A DNA stretch of 64,000 nucleotides from Salticus scenicus (taxonomy: Eukaryota > Arthropoda > Arachnida > Araneae > Salticidae), in assembly GCA_963930645.1 (NCBI GenBank), contig OZ005656.1, positions 270,734,993-270,798,992 on the forward strand. The letters run 5' to 3'. The position numbers and the translations under genes are program-made. Positions 7,431-21,034 of this stretch are shown here, in pieces (within the stretch, counting starts at the first letter, position 1; each line of letters starts with the position of its first letter). The notes below the pieces were generated by a model. It had not been told where the DNA came from. It searched no databases and saw only the letters and a list, made by a program, of their open reading frames with translations.

Positions 7431-9128
7431 CCGTGAGACTATTGTACCTTCGGTTCGAATCACACTTCCCGCAAAAAATTCCAAGTCTCAAAATTTGTGA
7501 AGTCTCGAAATTGTAAAAAAAAATTCCATTTCTCTCCGGTAGATGGCAGCACTGAAATTCTAAGAATCCTCGTGCAAGATGATCACTCCCGATGGTTACG
7601 CTCCAAAAGTTTCTATTCTTCCAGTGGCAACGTAAAGTTTCTATTCTTCCTGTGGCAACACCCCCTCGTCCAAGATGATGACCCCCATATGGCAGAAACA
7701 CGGCGACATCGTCGCAGAATGGTATTGAGTCCTTGCAGAAAGGTTTTTCTTTTAGAAACAATAAATTTTGAAAGAAAAAAAATTTCATTGCAATAAATTG
7801 GCTACAGACTACAGTATAAGTTTCGTTTCCGCAGAAGCTGCTTGTTTCTGCAGAAAGATACCAAAGGGTTACATTGCTACAGCGGTGCAGCAAGCGCAGA
7901 AAAACATTGAACGCTGTGTGCTCAGTACGTACGGGACAGCATTCCCTCTACGCACATGATCTGTGACCGAGCTGTCTTGCTCGCTTTCGCTTGTTGTCTG
8001 ATGTGCGATTTCTCTTCTGTTTCTGTTTCAAACTATCCACGCGATCATTGAATAAAGCTGCCTTTCCTTTTTAAATAAATTTCTAATATTCATTCCTATA
8101 ATTACTCCACTGCCTTTTTTTTTTTCTTGTTTCAAACAATTAAAAGTATATCGCAGTCCGGCCATTATGAATTTTCGATTTTATCTTTCTTACAGATGCT
8201 GCAAAAAACATATTCCTGGATTCCCCCCCCCCTCCCCTTATCTATAAAATTGCCTGAACGTCTCTTAAAACAGGATAAATAGCAAATTAATTACTTTTAT
8301 AATCCAACTGAAAACCACACAAATCATTGCACAATACGAATGGTGGCTGGTGCACGTGATGTTTTAATTTAATTTAATTGCATAAAGGTGTTACAACAAG
8401 TTAATTAACGTAGTTACTGGTCTAAATGGATTTACGCAGTACGATATTGCACTGTCACTGATTCAAGTACGAAAAATCAGAGTATTTAAACATGGCCTTC
8501 ATGAACATCAATAACAGGTATAAACTAAATGATGACTGTAAATGTATACAGCAAACAAAAGATGGTGAATAATGATATAAAATGGATTAAAAATGATGAT
8601 GTATAAAAAATAACACAGATTAAATACGACTGATCAAAAATAAGAATAGAAAATATGTTATTTCAGCAATCGCTCTAGATAAACAAGACTTCGTCTGCTA
8701 TTTGTTTTTCCTCTATCATGTGACCTCTGACGTCAGGTGGGAAGAGTCCATTAAAACGTTTCCTTACCTTAGTACTCTTATTCTTATTTTTATTTATTTA
8801 TTTAATTTTCTACAACAATAATTAAAATAAGGTCAGGATGTTTCATTAACTTTGTAAGCTAATGCTTTAAAATATGATTTACTTTTTTATAATATTGTTT
8901 TATCTAGTAAAAACAGTACAAATTATAACAAAATTAATCGAGCAAATAGCTCTTCACTATTTCTTCAGAAATTCTAGCTGCAGGTAAGTAACATTTTCAT
9001 GTGTTAATGTTTTAATTTCTGTATTCTTATGAATCATTTTATTTATTCGGTTAATTTTAATTTTCTTACTGTTCTTTCATAAAGATTATAATCCCTTTTT
9101 TTTACTGTTCTTAATAATAATAATAAAT
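7431..9128. other. Non-coding stretch
   Basis: No supportable gene. Between 7570 and 7655 the phrase AAGTTTCTATTCTTCC(A/T)GTGGCAAC occurs twice, 31 bases apart. A CCGGTAGATGGCAGC motif is at about 7538. AATAAAGCTGC near 8051 resembles a polyadenylation signal. Simple C and T tracts lie near 8115-8235 and a TGACGTCA at about 8730. A long minus-strand frame at 7426-7893 has no recognisable domain. Confidence 0.5.
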
Positions 9129-9381
9129 GTACCTTAGAGGTAAAGGACACCATGTTAATTTTGTGAAAAGAGCACCACGTCCTTTATGTGCATTTTTAGA
9201 TTTATATAGAGGCATTAAGCACTAATATACAGTTACTATAAAGAAAAAAAGACAGTGGGGGGGGGGGAAAAAAATGTTCATTTCCTTTATTTATGACAAA
9301 TATATGTCCCTGCAGCACATCAAAGACATGGAGTTTACTTTTTTCACAAAATAGACATGGTGTCCTTTACCTCCGTAGTAC
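9129..9381. mobile_element. Short inverted-repeat (MITE-like) element
   Basis: The left end GTACCTTAGAGGTAAAGGACACCATGT (first 20 bases shown in part) is matched inverted at the right end by ACATGGTGTCCTTTACCTCC followed by GTAGTAC. The imperfect inverted similarity continues inward for about 75 bases (GCACCACGTCCTTTATGTGC against GCACATCAAAGACATGGAG). The centre holds a G10-A run. There is no coding capacity. Superfamily unknown. Confidence 0.7.
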
Positions 9382-10255
9382 AGAATTACTTCTTACTAAA
9401 AATTAATATAAGGTTAGAAAGTTAGAAAGAAAAAAAAAAATAGGTTTGATATTAACTTGAACATTTTGAGAAACAAAAAAGCTAGTCTTACTGGTAGTTA
9501 GCTTGAAAATATTTATTATTGAATGATATCGTCTTGAAGAAAGAAATTAGCTCTAGGGAGGTTTGCGCAGAAAGCAAGAGAAAATTCTGCCACAGGGATG
9601 ATGACTAAGTATTGAAAAAGAACTCCGCACCTCCACCGTGAGAGCGAACTCTCTTTTTTTCACTACTCATATGCATTAAGGGCTATAAATGGAAATCGCT
9701 GCAATAGCATTTTTGTTTCTCATAAACAATCTTAATACTTCCTTAACAATGTTTAAGAGTGATTATGATATGAATTAGTTTGTCCGTCCTTCTGTACGCA
9801 CAAGTATCTGTCTATCACTTTTACAGCCTGTAAATATTTCCAGAATTTCTTCAGAATGACGTATCTTATTCAAGAGGACTATGACATGTTGCCTATTTAA
9901 AAGGATATGAATTTCATGAATGGTTTGTGTACAGGGACGCCCAAAAGAATAATAATGCATTAAGATAATGTATTCTACGAGCGGTATTAAAATTATATTA
10001 CATGTCTTATATCCACATAATAAAAAAAGTTTCTCTATAGAATAAGTCATGTTTAGCGTTAAGATTTACAAGGCTATACTAAAACATTCAGTTACTTTTA
10101 GGGCTACTTTTTAATTCAATTGAACTATTTGTCTATTTTTCTGTTATTCCGTCTCTCCCTTGTACGATCATGTAGGTAAAATACGTCCAAAGTTAACAAT
10201 GAATCGAGTACGTATATAGAGCCCCTAAATAAAATATATAGGCCGGCGCATCGCC

Positions 10256-10290
<35 letters not shown>

Positions 10291-11098
10291 CTCGGAAGAG
10301 TACAGCATTTCCGCTTGGCGTCCTTATCGCTTCCCTAATGATTTTAAGAAATCTTGATCTGAAGCTAATCCGGTCAAGACAAGAGCAATAAGCAACAATA
10401 ATATTCCTAAAAACACGTTTTTTTTTTTTTTTTTTTTTTTCACAGTACATTCTCAGGATGTCCTATGGATGTACTGGGGTAAGGTGTGTTGTTAGGGCGG
10501 TTTCTGTTTCTTTTACAAAATGTCGCCAAAACTCAAATTCGCAGTAATAGAAGGTCTGTGAACACTTTATATTCACTTCTTGAATGATTATGGCAGTTTA
10601 TCGCTAAACAAAATCCCTTATCATAGTTTACTTAGCTAAAATTATGAAATACAATAAAAGAAGTTACTCTGATGTAACGTAAGACGATAAAAAAATGTTT
10701 GTCGTTTATTTTTCACAGAAATGCACTGGGTACATGTGGCAACCCTAAGGCAACAAAATGCCTGATGTGGCAGCTCGTATATATAAGAGCCTTATACGTA
10801 CAATTGGAATGTATTAATGATCTTGGCGAACTGTATGACTCTTCGTTCTTGTTTATACTATTGCAGTGTCATCTCAATATTCTCCCAAATTCGGAATTTA
10901 TAATGAATATCAATTCATTTCACATAAATCAGGTCGAAGTGCTTCGATATTTTCATTAGATATTGTGGTACAATCTGAAAACAATGGTTCCGGTCCCGAG
11001 TTCAAGAGAAATTCCCTAGCGAAAAATCCACAATTATGGTAGCCATAATTTACCCTTTTCTATGATGACACAATATGTAGACGTTTAGGAGAAATTTG
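9382..11098. other. Non-coding stretch with poly(T) runs and a repeat relative
   Basis: 9720-10080 looks like a diverged relative of the 58.8-60.5 kb module (GTCCGTCC…, GTAAATATTT, GGTTTGTGTACAGGGACGCCC). Long T runs occur at about 10260-10287 and 10419-10440, enclosing a 130-base, more GC-rich piece. The rest is unassigned. Confidence 0.45.
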
Positions 11099-14000
11099 AT
11101 TGGTTTGTTATTCTTTCGTACAAGGCGTTTCCAAAAAGACGATCGAGAAAAAGAGAAATTTCCGACCCTTTTTAAAACTTTTTTTAAAAGTAAAAAAATC
11201 CATTTATATATATATATATATATTTTATTATACCGTAAGAATTGGTAATAAATGCTCTTTCTTATGGTACAGGTGTATTTTCGATATCTCCAACAGATCG
11301 GCAGCGATGGGTTTGCAAAAAACCCACGAAATTTTCTATCTCTGCTTCTTCTTTTAAGGTACGCGGTTCCGGATGAAAATGACGATCCACTGCTATTTTG
11401 TATCGTTTTTTCGTTAGACATGAGTCGACGTTTTAATTAATATCTCCGCTAATTAGGGTCGCATTGTTTAGCAAATTAGATAACGTACATCTACGATAAA
11501 CTCACCGTCCGACGGTACCTGTCCGAAGTCCGTGCGACCATTAGCGGCCGAGCTTTAGCTGCTTCAAGCCATTTCTTATAGACAGACACACACACGCTTA
11601 CAGATTTTAATAATATAGGAGATTTTGTGTTTGAATATGTAAATGCGAGGCCATAATTCTCGCTACTTTTCTTTTTCTTTCTCTCTTTTTTTTTTCTTTA
11701 ATTAAACTATAAGTAAGAAAAACAAAACCATGCCTCGCCGGCATTCTTTAACCTGTTAATTTGAAGTGTATTTGAGAAAATATGAATGCTATAAAAATGG
11801 AATAATCTGAACAGCGAAGTGGGGGCTCCAGAGAACAGCTTCAGAAAAGGTAAGCTCATTCATTCTTCAATACATTAGTTTTGAAATGAATAATTATTTT
11901 TCTATTTTGTTTAATAACACAAATTGTGCTACCGAGTATAAAATTTTTTATACTCGGTAATACTCGGTTTTTATAATTTTATAAAAAAATTCCCTTATCG
12001 CTCGTATGTCCTTTCTCAGGGGACATTAAAAAATCACGCCACACCTTAAAAAATCGCGCAGTCCCGTGCGCGTGCACGTTAAGGGATATTTCTTCCCTGT
12101 CCCTTCGTGCAACCTTAAAACCAATTTCTGATTGGGTAAAAACTCACACCGGCTCCACACTGCCTTCGGCAGCGCAGACCCATGCGCGCTGCGCTCACGC
12201 ATTCCTTCTCAAATCAAATATTTATTCTTAAGAAAAGAAAAAAAAATTATTTTTCATCGGTTAAAAAGTCAGACAGGGTCCCCACTGTTTTTGGCAGCGC
12301 AGTCGTGGTCGCGCTGTGCGAGCACAAGTTAGGGGATACGCGCGCGGTGCACTCCTATTTCTTCCCAACCCTTTCAGCCCCTCCTAATTAACCTACATAT
12401 ACTAATTTTGAAAGGTCTAACTCAATTAGCTGAGATGCAAAAGAAAACCTAATCAGGAGACCTCAAAACGTGTAAATCTGGTGAAAACTTTCGATAATAT
12501 AAAAGAACTTTAAAATATCTTTCGAATGATGTATTAAAAATATTTTAATCAAATTGAAATTTTAAAATTTTACAGCGCCATCTGGCGATAGAAGTTTCTG
12601 TAATATGCTGTTCGATTCCAATTCAACAAAGCTTTCTAATGATGTATTACTTATGAAATTATTTTAAGTAGTAGCTGGGATACAAAAGAAAACTGATTCA
12701 GGGCACCTCAAAACGTGTAAATCTGGTGAAAACCTTCGATAATTTAAAAGAACTCTAAAATATCTTTCGATTGAAGTATTAAAAATAATTTAATCATAAT
12801 TAGAAATTGAAATTTGAAAATACTACAGCGCCATCTGGTGGTAGAAATTTCTGTATTCCACTGTTCGATTCCAATTCAAAAAAGCTTTCTAATGATGTAT
12901 TACTTATGAAATTATTTTAATTAGTAGCTGAGATACAAAAGAAAACTAATTCAGGACCCCTCAAAACCTGTAAATCTGGTGAAAACTTTCGATAATATAA
13001 AAGAACTTTAAAATATCTTTCGAATGATGTATTAAAAATATTTTAATCATAATTAGAAATTGAAATTTTTAAATATTACAGCGCCATCTGGCGGTAGAAA
13101 TGTCTGTAATCTACTGTTCGGTTCAAAACCAAAAAAGGTTTTGTAATGACGTATTACTTATGAAATTATTTTAATTAGTAATTGAGATACAAAAGAAAAC
13201 TGATTAAGGAGACCTCAAAACGTGTAAATCATGTGAAATCTCGAATTCCACTTTCGATAACATAAAAGTACTTTAAAATGTCTCTCGAATGATGTACTAA
13301 AAATAATTGAATCATAATTAGAAATTGAAATATTAAAAATTTAATATATTACAGCGCCATCTGGCAGTAGAAATTTCTGTTATCTACTGTTCGATTCCAA
13401 TTCAACAAAGCTTTCTAATGATATATTACATATTAAATTATTTTAATTAGTAGCTGAGATACAAAAAAAAAAAAAAAAAAAAACGATTCAGGACACCTCA
13501 AAATGTGTAAATCGGATGAAATCTCGAATTCCACTTTCGATAATATAAAAGAACTTTAAAATATCTTTCAAATGATGTATTAAAAATAATTTAATCATAA
13601 TAAGAAATTGAAATACGCGTATTAGAATATAATTTAATTTTTAATTATAATGTAAATTTTTTCCAATATCGATGAAATTTGAACTGAAACTACCCCTGTG
13701 CTGTTAATGGCGCACACTAAGTTTCAAAGAATTTAGAAGAAAATTGAAGCATTTTAAAATTTGCAATTTTTATTCCTAGTAGAAAAACCACGTGATATCA
13801 GTTGGTAAAAGATTTGTTTCTTCCTGACCAGGCTCTCTCTGAATGGGTTGTCATGGTAACGGCAACAGTGGCCTGCATAATTTCATTACGGAATTCATTA
13901 TGAAATGAAGGTCGCCGTATTCAGTGGTTTAATGCCTAAAATAAAAAAAATTATAACTCTTTCAGTTTTTGAAAAAATCTCTCAATCTTTTGAGAAGTGA

Positions 14001-14195
14001 ATTGTGGAACCGAGATCTATATACAAAAGAAAAAAAAATTATCTCTAAACGATTTTGAGTTATAAAATGTTTTGTGAAAAAATCGATGTTTCGTAAAATC
14101 TAAAAATATGGATCGCTACTCCGTATTCTGTAAAAAGGTTTATATGGTTCGAAAGAGAATTAAATGACATTTCCAAATATACCAGTTGTTAAGAA
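11099..14195. repeat. Satellite unit 1 (about 3.1 kb)
   Basis: Longest unit; it contains five sub-repeat copies. Its left edge has no match to the tail that precedes the other units, so the array begins here. Confidence 0.85.
12430..13615. repeat. Nested sub-repeat series in unit 1 (5 copies)
   Basis: Copies begin at GCTGAGAT-like positions 12430, 12673, 12927, 13183 and 13453, with spacing 243 to 270 bases. Each has TCAAAACGTGTAAATC, TTTCGATAATATAAAAGAAC, a CAGCGCCATCTGGCGGTAG-type site and TAATGATGTATTACTTATGA. The fifth is partial and carries an internal A20-type run near 13468. Confidence 0.9.
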
Positions 14196-16501
14196 ATTGG
14201 TCTGTTATTCTTTCGTACAGGGCTTTTCAAAAAGACGATCGAGGAAAAGAGAAATTTTCGACATTTTTTAAAACTGTTTTTAAAAATTTAAAAAATTGTA
14301 AAAAAAAAAAATTGTACCGTAAGAATCTGTAATAAATGATCTTTCTCGTGGTACTGGCGTATTTTCGATATCTCCGACAGATCGGCAGTGATGGGTTCAC
14401 AGAAACCTACGAAATTTCCTATCTCTGCTTCTACATTTAAGGTAATCGGTTCCGGATGAAAATGACGATCACCTGCCATTTTGAATCGTTTTTTCGATAG
14501 ACATAGGTCGACGTTTTAATTAATATCTCCGCTACTTAGGGTCTTATCGTTTAGCAAATTAGATAACGGACATGTGCGATAAAATCTCCGTCCGACGGTA
14601 CCTGTCCGAAGTCGAGCGACCATTAGCGGCCGAGCTTTAGCTGCTTCAAACCATTTATTACAGACAGACACACACACGCGTACATCTTTAATAATATAGG
14701 AGATTTTGTGTTTGAATATGTAAATTGCGAGGACATAATTCTCGCTCCTTTTCTTTTTCTTTTTTTCTTTTTAATTAAACTATAAGGAAGAAAATCAAAA
14801 ACATGCATCGCCATCATACTTTATGGTCTACTGTTAACCTGTTATTTTGAAGTTTTTTTCAGAAAATATGAAAGCTGTAAAAATAGAATAATCTGAACAG
14901 CGAACTGGGGGTTCCAAAGAACAACTTCAGAAATGTTATGCTCACCCATTCTTCAATACTTTAGTTTTCAAATAAATAATTATGTTTCTGTTTTGTTTAA
15001 TAGCACAAATTGTGCTACCGAGTATAAAATTTTTTTAACCCTTATCGCTTGTATGGCCTTTCTGAGGGGACATTAAAAAATCGCGCCACGCCGTAAAAAA
15101 ATTGAGCATTCCCGTGCGCGCTTCACGCGCGTATTCATTCCCTGACCCTTCGTGCCCCCTAAAAAAAAAATCATTTCTGTTCGGGTAAAAACTCACACCG
15201 GGTCGCCACTGCTTTCGGCAGCGCATACCCATACGCGCTGCGCTCACATATTCCTTCTCAAATCAAATTTTTATTCTTAAGAAATGAAAATCAAAAAGTT
15301 CATTTTTCATCTGTTAAAAAGTAGACCGGGTGCCCAATGCCTTCGGCAGCGCAGTCCCGGTCGCTCTGCGCGCGCACAAGTTAGTGGATTATCGCGCGGT
15401 GCACTCCTGTTTCTTTCCCACCCTTTCAACCCCTCTTAATTAGCCTACATATACCAATTTTCAATGGGCTAACTCAATTAGCTGAGATGCAAGAGAAAAC
15501 CTAATCAGGAGACCTCAAAACGTGTAAGTCTGGTGAAAACTTTCGATAATATAAAAGAACTTTAAAATATCTTTTGAATGATGTATTAAAAATAATTTAG
15601 TTATAATTAGGAACTGAAATATTGAAATTTTAAAGTATTACAGAGCCATCTGACGGTAGAAATTTCTGTAATTTACTGTTCGATTCCAAATCAACAAAGC
15701 TTACTAATGATGTATTACTTGTGAAATTATTTTAATTATTAGCTGAGATACAAATGAAAACCTATCCAGGAAACCTCAAAACGTGTAATTCGGGTGAAAT
15801 CTCGAATTCCAATTTCGATAATATAAAAAAACTTTAAAATATCTTTCGAATGATGCATTAAAAATAATTTAATCATTATCAGAAATTGAAATATGCCTAT
15901 TAGAATAAAATTGAATTTTTAATTAAAATGTAAATTTTTCCAAAATCGATGAAATTTGAACTGCAACTATCCCGTGTACTGTTAATGGCGCACAGTAAGT
16001 TTGAAAGAATTTAGAAGAAAATTGAAGCATTTTGAAATTTTCAATTTTTATTCCTAGTAGAAAAACCACGCGTTGTCAATTGGTAAAATATTTGTTTCTT
16101 CTCCAGACATAGTAATGTCTGCGAATGGGTTGTAATGGTAACGGCCAACTAACGCAAACGACTTGGCTGCAGAATATCATTACGGAATGAAGGTCGCCGT
16201 ATTCAATGGCTTAATACTTAAAATTAAAAAAATTATAACTCATCCAGTTTTTCAAAAAAAAAAAAAAAAAAAAATCTCAATCTTTTGAGAAGCGATTTGT
16301 GGAACCGAGATCTATATACAATTAAAAAAAGAAAAAAAAAAATGATTTATCTCTAAACGATTTTGAGTTATAAAATGTTTTGTGAAAAAGTCGATGTTTC
16401 GTAAAATTTAAAAATGTGGATAGCTAATCTGTTTTTTTTAAATATTTATATGTTTCGAAAGAGGATTAAACGACTTTTCCAAATATGCTAGTTGTTAACA
16501 A
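14196..16501. repeat. Satellite unit 2 (about 2.3 kb)
   Basis: Two sub-repeat copies, starting near 15481 and 15742. A-rich tracts lie near 14292, 14030 and 16255-16275. Confidence 0.85.
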
Positions 16502-18807
16502 ATTCGTCTGTTATTCTTTCGTACAGGGCGTTTCAAAAAAGACGATCGAGAAAAGGAGAAGTTTTCGACCCTTTTTAAAAACTTTTTTTTTAAATATAAA
16601 ATATCCGTATTAAAAAAAAAAAAAAAAAAAAAATTGCACCATAAGAATCGGTAATAAATGCTCTTTCTCGTGGTACAGGTGTATTTTCGATATCTCTATC
16701 AGATCGGCAACGATGGGTTTACAAAAACCCACGAAATTTCCTCTCTCTTCTTCTTTTAAGGTACGGGGTTCCGGATGAAAATGACGATCGCCTGCCGGTT
16801 TTAATCGTTTTTTCGTTAGACATGGGTCGACGTTTTAATTAATATCTCCGCTAATTAGGGGCGCATCGTTTAGCAAATTAGATAACGTACATCTGCGATA
16901 AGTTCTCGGTCCCACGGTACCTGTCTGAAGTCCGTGCGACCATTAGCGGCTGAGCTTTAGCGCTTCAAGCCTTTTCTCACAGACAGACACACACAGACAC
17001 GAGGACAAATTTTAATATATAGGAGATTTAGTGTTTGAATATGCAAATGCGAGATCTTAATCCTGCTCCTTTTCTTTTTCTTTCTTTCTATATATATATA
17101 TTTTTTTAATTAAACTATAAGTAAGAAAGTCAAAAACATGCCACGCCATTATTCTTTATGGTCTACTGTTAACCTGCTTACTTGAAGTTTATTTCAGAAA
17201 ATATGAAAGCTATAAAAATAGAATAATCTGAACAGCGAAGTGGGGTCTCCAGAGAACAGCTTCAGAAATGGTAAGCTCATTCATTCTTCAATAGTTTAGT
17301 TCTGAAATAAATAATTATTTTTCTATTTTGTTTAATAGCACAAATTGTGCTAACGAGTATAAAATTGTTTTAACCCTTATCGCTCGTATGTCCTTTCTCA
17401 GGGAACATTAAAAAATCGCGACACGCCTAAAAAAAATCGCGGAGGTCCATGCCCGCTGCGCTCACATATTTCTTCTCAAATTAAATTTTTATTCTTCAGA
17501 AAATAAAATAAAAAAAATAATTTCTCAACGGTTAAAAAGTCAGACCGGGTACCCACTGCCTTCACCACGCAGTCCCGGTCGCGCTGCGCGCGCACAAGTT
17601 AGGGGATACGCGCGCGGTGCACTCCTATTTCTTCCCCACCGTTTCAGCCTCTCCTAATTAACCTACATATATCAATTTTGAATGGTCTAACTCAATTAGT
17701 TAAGATGCAAAAGAAAATCTAATCAGGAGACCTCAAAACGTGTAAATCTGGTGAAAACTTTCGATAATGTAAAGCAACTTTAAAATATCTTTCGAATGAT
17801 GTACTAAAAATAATTTAACCATAATTAGAAATTGAAATATTGAAATTTTAAGATATTACAGCGCCATCTAGCGGTAGAAATTTCTGTAATCTAATATTCG
17901 ATTCCAAATCAACAAAGCTTTCTAATGATGTATTACTTATGAAATTATTTTAATTAGTAGCTGAGGTACAAAAGAAAACCTATTCAGGACACCACAAAAA
18001 GTGTAAATCGGGTGAAATCTCGAATTCCACTTTCGATAATGTAAAAGAACTTTAAAATATCTTTCGAATGATGTATTAAAAATAATTTAATCATAAATAG
18101 AAATTGTAACATTGAAATTTTAAAATATTACAGCTCCGTGTGACGGTAGAAATTTCTGTAATCCACTGTTCGATTCCTAATCAACAAACCTTTCTAATGA
18201 TGTATTACTTATGAACTTATTTTAATTAGTAGCTGAGATACTGGAGAAAACCCATTCAGGACACCTCAAAACGTTAAATTAGGCAAAATCTCGAATTCCA
18301 CATTCGATAATATAAAATAACTTTAAAATATCTTTCGAATGATGTATTAAAAATAATTTAATCATAACTAGAATTTGTAATACGCGTATATGGATAAAAT
18401 TTAATTTCCAATTAAAATGTAAATTTTGCCCAAAATCGATGAAATTTGAACTGCAACTATCCCCTTTGCTGTTAAAAGCGCACAGTAAGTTTCAAAGAAT
18501 TTAGAAGAAAATTGAAGCATCTTCAAATTTGCAATTTTTATTCCTACTAGAAAAACCACGTGATGTCAATTGGTAAAAGATTTATTTCTTCCTGACGAGA
18601 CTCTCTCGGAATGGATTGTCATGGTAACGGCAACGAATGCCTGCAGAATTTCATTACGGAATGGAATTCATTATGGAATGAAGGTCACCGTATTCAGTGG
18701 TTTAATGCCTAAAATAAAAAAAATTATAACTCATTCAGTTTTTGAAAAAGTAATCTCTCAATCTTTTGGGAAGTGGATTGTGAAACTGAGATCTATATAC
18801 CAAAAAG

Positions 18808-18842
<35 letters not shown>

Positions 18843-18997
18843 ATCTCTAAACCATTTTGAGTTATAAAATATTTTGTGAAAAAATCGATGTTTCGTAAAA
18901 TCTAAAAATTTGGATCGCTAATCCGTATTTTGTAAAAATGTTTCTATGGTTCGAAAGAAAATTAAATGACCTTTCCAAGTATACCAGTTGTTAAGAA
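16502..18997. repeat. Satellite unit 3 (about 2.5 kb)
   Basis: Three sub-repeat copies (17700, 17960, 18232). Part of the GC-rich block is deleted near 17420-17460, so only one of the paired TTCGGCAGCGCAG-type segments remains in recognisable form. A 37-base A run sits near 18802-18838. Confidence 0.85.
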
Positions 18998-20999
18998 ATT
19001 GGTCTGTTATTCTTTCATACAGGGCGTTTCAAAAAGACGATCGAGAAAAAGAGAAATTTTCGACACTTTTTTAAACTTTTTTAAAAATATAAAAAATCCG
19101 TATTAAATAAAAAAAATGTACCGTAAGAATCGGTAATAAATGATCTTTCTCGTGGTGCAGGTGTGTTTTCGATATCAGCAACAGATCGGCAGCGATGAGT
19201 TTAGAAAAACCCACGAAATTTCCTATCTCTGCTTCTTCTTTTAAGGTATGCGGTTCCGGATGAAAATGACGATCCACTGCTATTTTGTATCGTTTTTTCG
19301 TTAGACAAGAGTCGACGTTTTAATTAATATCTCCACTAATTAGGGTCGCATTGTTTAGCAAATTAGATAACGTACATCTACGATAAAATCACCGTCCGAC
19401 GGTATCTGTCCGAAGTCCGTGCGACCATTAGCGGCCGAGCTTTAGCTGCTTCAAGCCATTTCTTATAGAGAGACACACACACGCTTACAGATTTTAATAA
19501 TATAGGAGAAGATTTTAATAATATAAGGAGATTTTGTGTTTGAATATGTAAATGCGAGGCCATAATTCTCGCTCCTTTTCTTTTTCTTTCTCTCTTTATT
19601 TTTTCTTTAATTAAACTATAAGTAAGAAAATCAAAAACATGCCTCACCATCATACTTTATGGTCTACTGTTAACCTGTTAATTTGAAGTTTATTTCAGAA
19701 AATATGAAAGCTGTAAAAATAGAATAATCTGAACAACGAAGTGGGGGTTCCAAAGAACAACTTCAGAAAAGGTGAGCTCACTCATTCTTCAATACTTTAG
19801 TTTTCAAATAAATAATTATTTTTCTGTTTTGTTTAATAGCACAAATTGTGCTACCGAGTATAAAAATTTTTTAACCCTTATCGCTCGTATCTCCTTTCTC
19901 AGGGAACATTAAAAAATCGCGCCACGCCTTAAAAAAAATCGAGCATTCCCGTGCGCGCTTCGCGCGCGTATTCATTCCCTAACCCTTTGTGCCCCCTAAA
20001 ATAAATCATTTCTGATCGGGTAAAAATTCACACTGGGTCGCCACTGCCTTCGGCAGCGCAGACCCATGCGCGCTGCGCTCACATATTCCTTCTCAAATCA
20101 AATATTTATTCTTAAGAAAAGAAAAGAAAAAAATTCATTTCTCATCTGTAAAAAAGTAGACCGGGTGCCCAATGCCTTCGGCAGCACAGTCCCGGTCACC
20201 CTGCGCGCGCTCAAGTTAGTGGATGCGCGCGCGGTGCACTCCTATTTCTTCCCCACCTTTTCAGACCCTCCTAATTAGCCTACATATACCAATTTTGAAT
20301 GGTCGAACTAAATTAGCTGAGATGCAAAAGAAAACCTAATCAGGAGACCTCAAAACGTGTAAATCTGGTGAAAACTTTCGATAATATAAAAGAACGTTAA
20401 AATATATTTTGAATAATGTATTAAAAATAATTTAATCATAATTAGAAATTGAAATATTGAAATTTAAAAATATTACAGAGCCATCTGGCGGTAGAAATTT
20501 CTGTAATCCACTGTTCGAATCCTAATCAACAAACTGAATGATGTATTAAACTAATTTAATTATAATTAGAATTTGAAATACGCGTATTAGAATAAAATTT
20601 AATTTCTAATTAAAATGTAAATTTTGTCCAAAATCGAGGAAATTTGAACTGCAACTATCCGTTGTGCTGTTAATGGCGCACAGTAAGTTTGAAAGAATTT
20701 AGAAGAAAATTGAAGCATTTTGAAAATTGCAATTTTTATTCCTAGTAGAAAAACCACGTGTTGTCAGTTGGTAAAAAAAAAAGATTTGTTTCTTCCTGAC
20801 CAGACTCTCTCTGAATGGGTGGTCATGGTACGGCAACGAAGGCCTGCAGAATTTAATACGGAATTCATTATGGAATGAAGGTCGCCGTATTCAGTGGTTT
20901 AATGCCTAAAATAAAAAAAATTATAACTCATTCAGTTTTTGAAAAAATCTCTCAATCTTTTGAGAAATGAATTGTGGAACCGAGATCTATACACAAAAG

Positions 21000-21034
<35 letters not shown>

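Noticed and set aside
7425..7485. tRNA-like B box (CGGTTCGAATCAC) with an acceptor-like tail
   Set aside because: No matching A box or acceptor stem upstream; could be a SINE trace, but a tRNA fold is not supported.
7426..7893. 155-codon minus-strand frame next to the integrase
   Set aside because: No domain or conserved motif. It overlaps duplicated non-coding phrases and opposite-strand frames of similar length, so likely chance.
10288..10418. 130-base piece between two poly(T) runs as a processed retrocopy
   Set aside because: No gene match, target duplication or second polyadenylation signal seen; poly(T) runs are common across the window.
11050..11440. Several overlapping 60-120 codon frames at the first satellite unit
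   Set aside because: They lie in a non-coding tandem repeat and are not conserved as frames in the other units.
12132..12391. Two frames in the GC-rich satellite block
   Set aside because: They arise from GC-rich, stop-poor sequence; other units break them.
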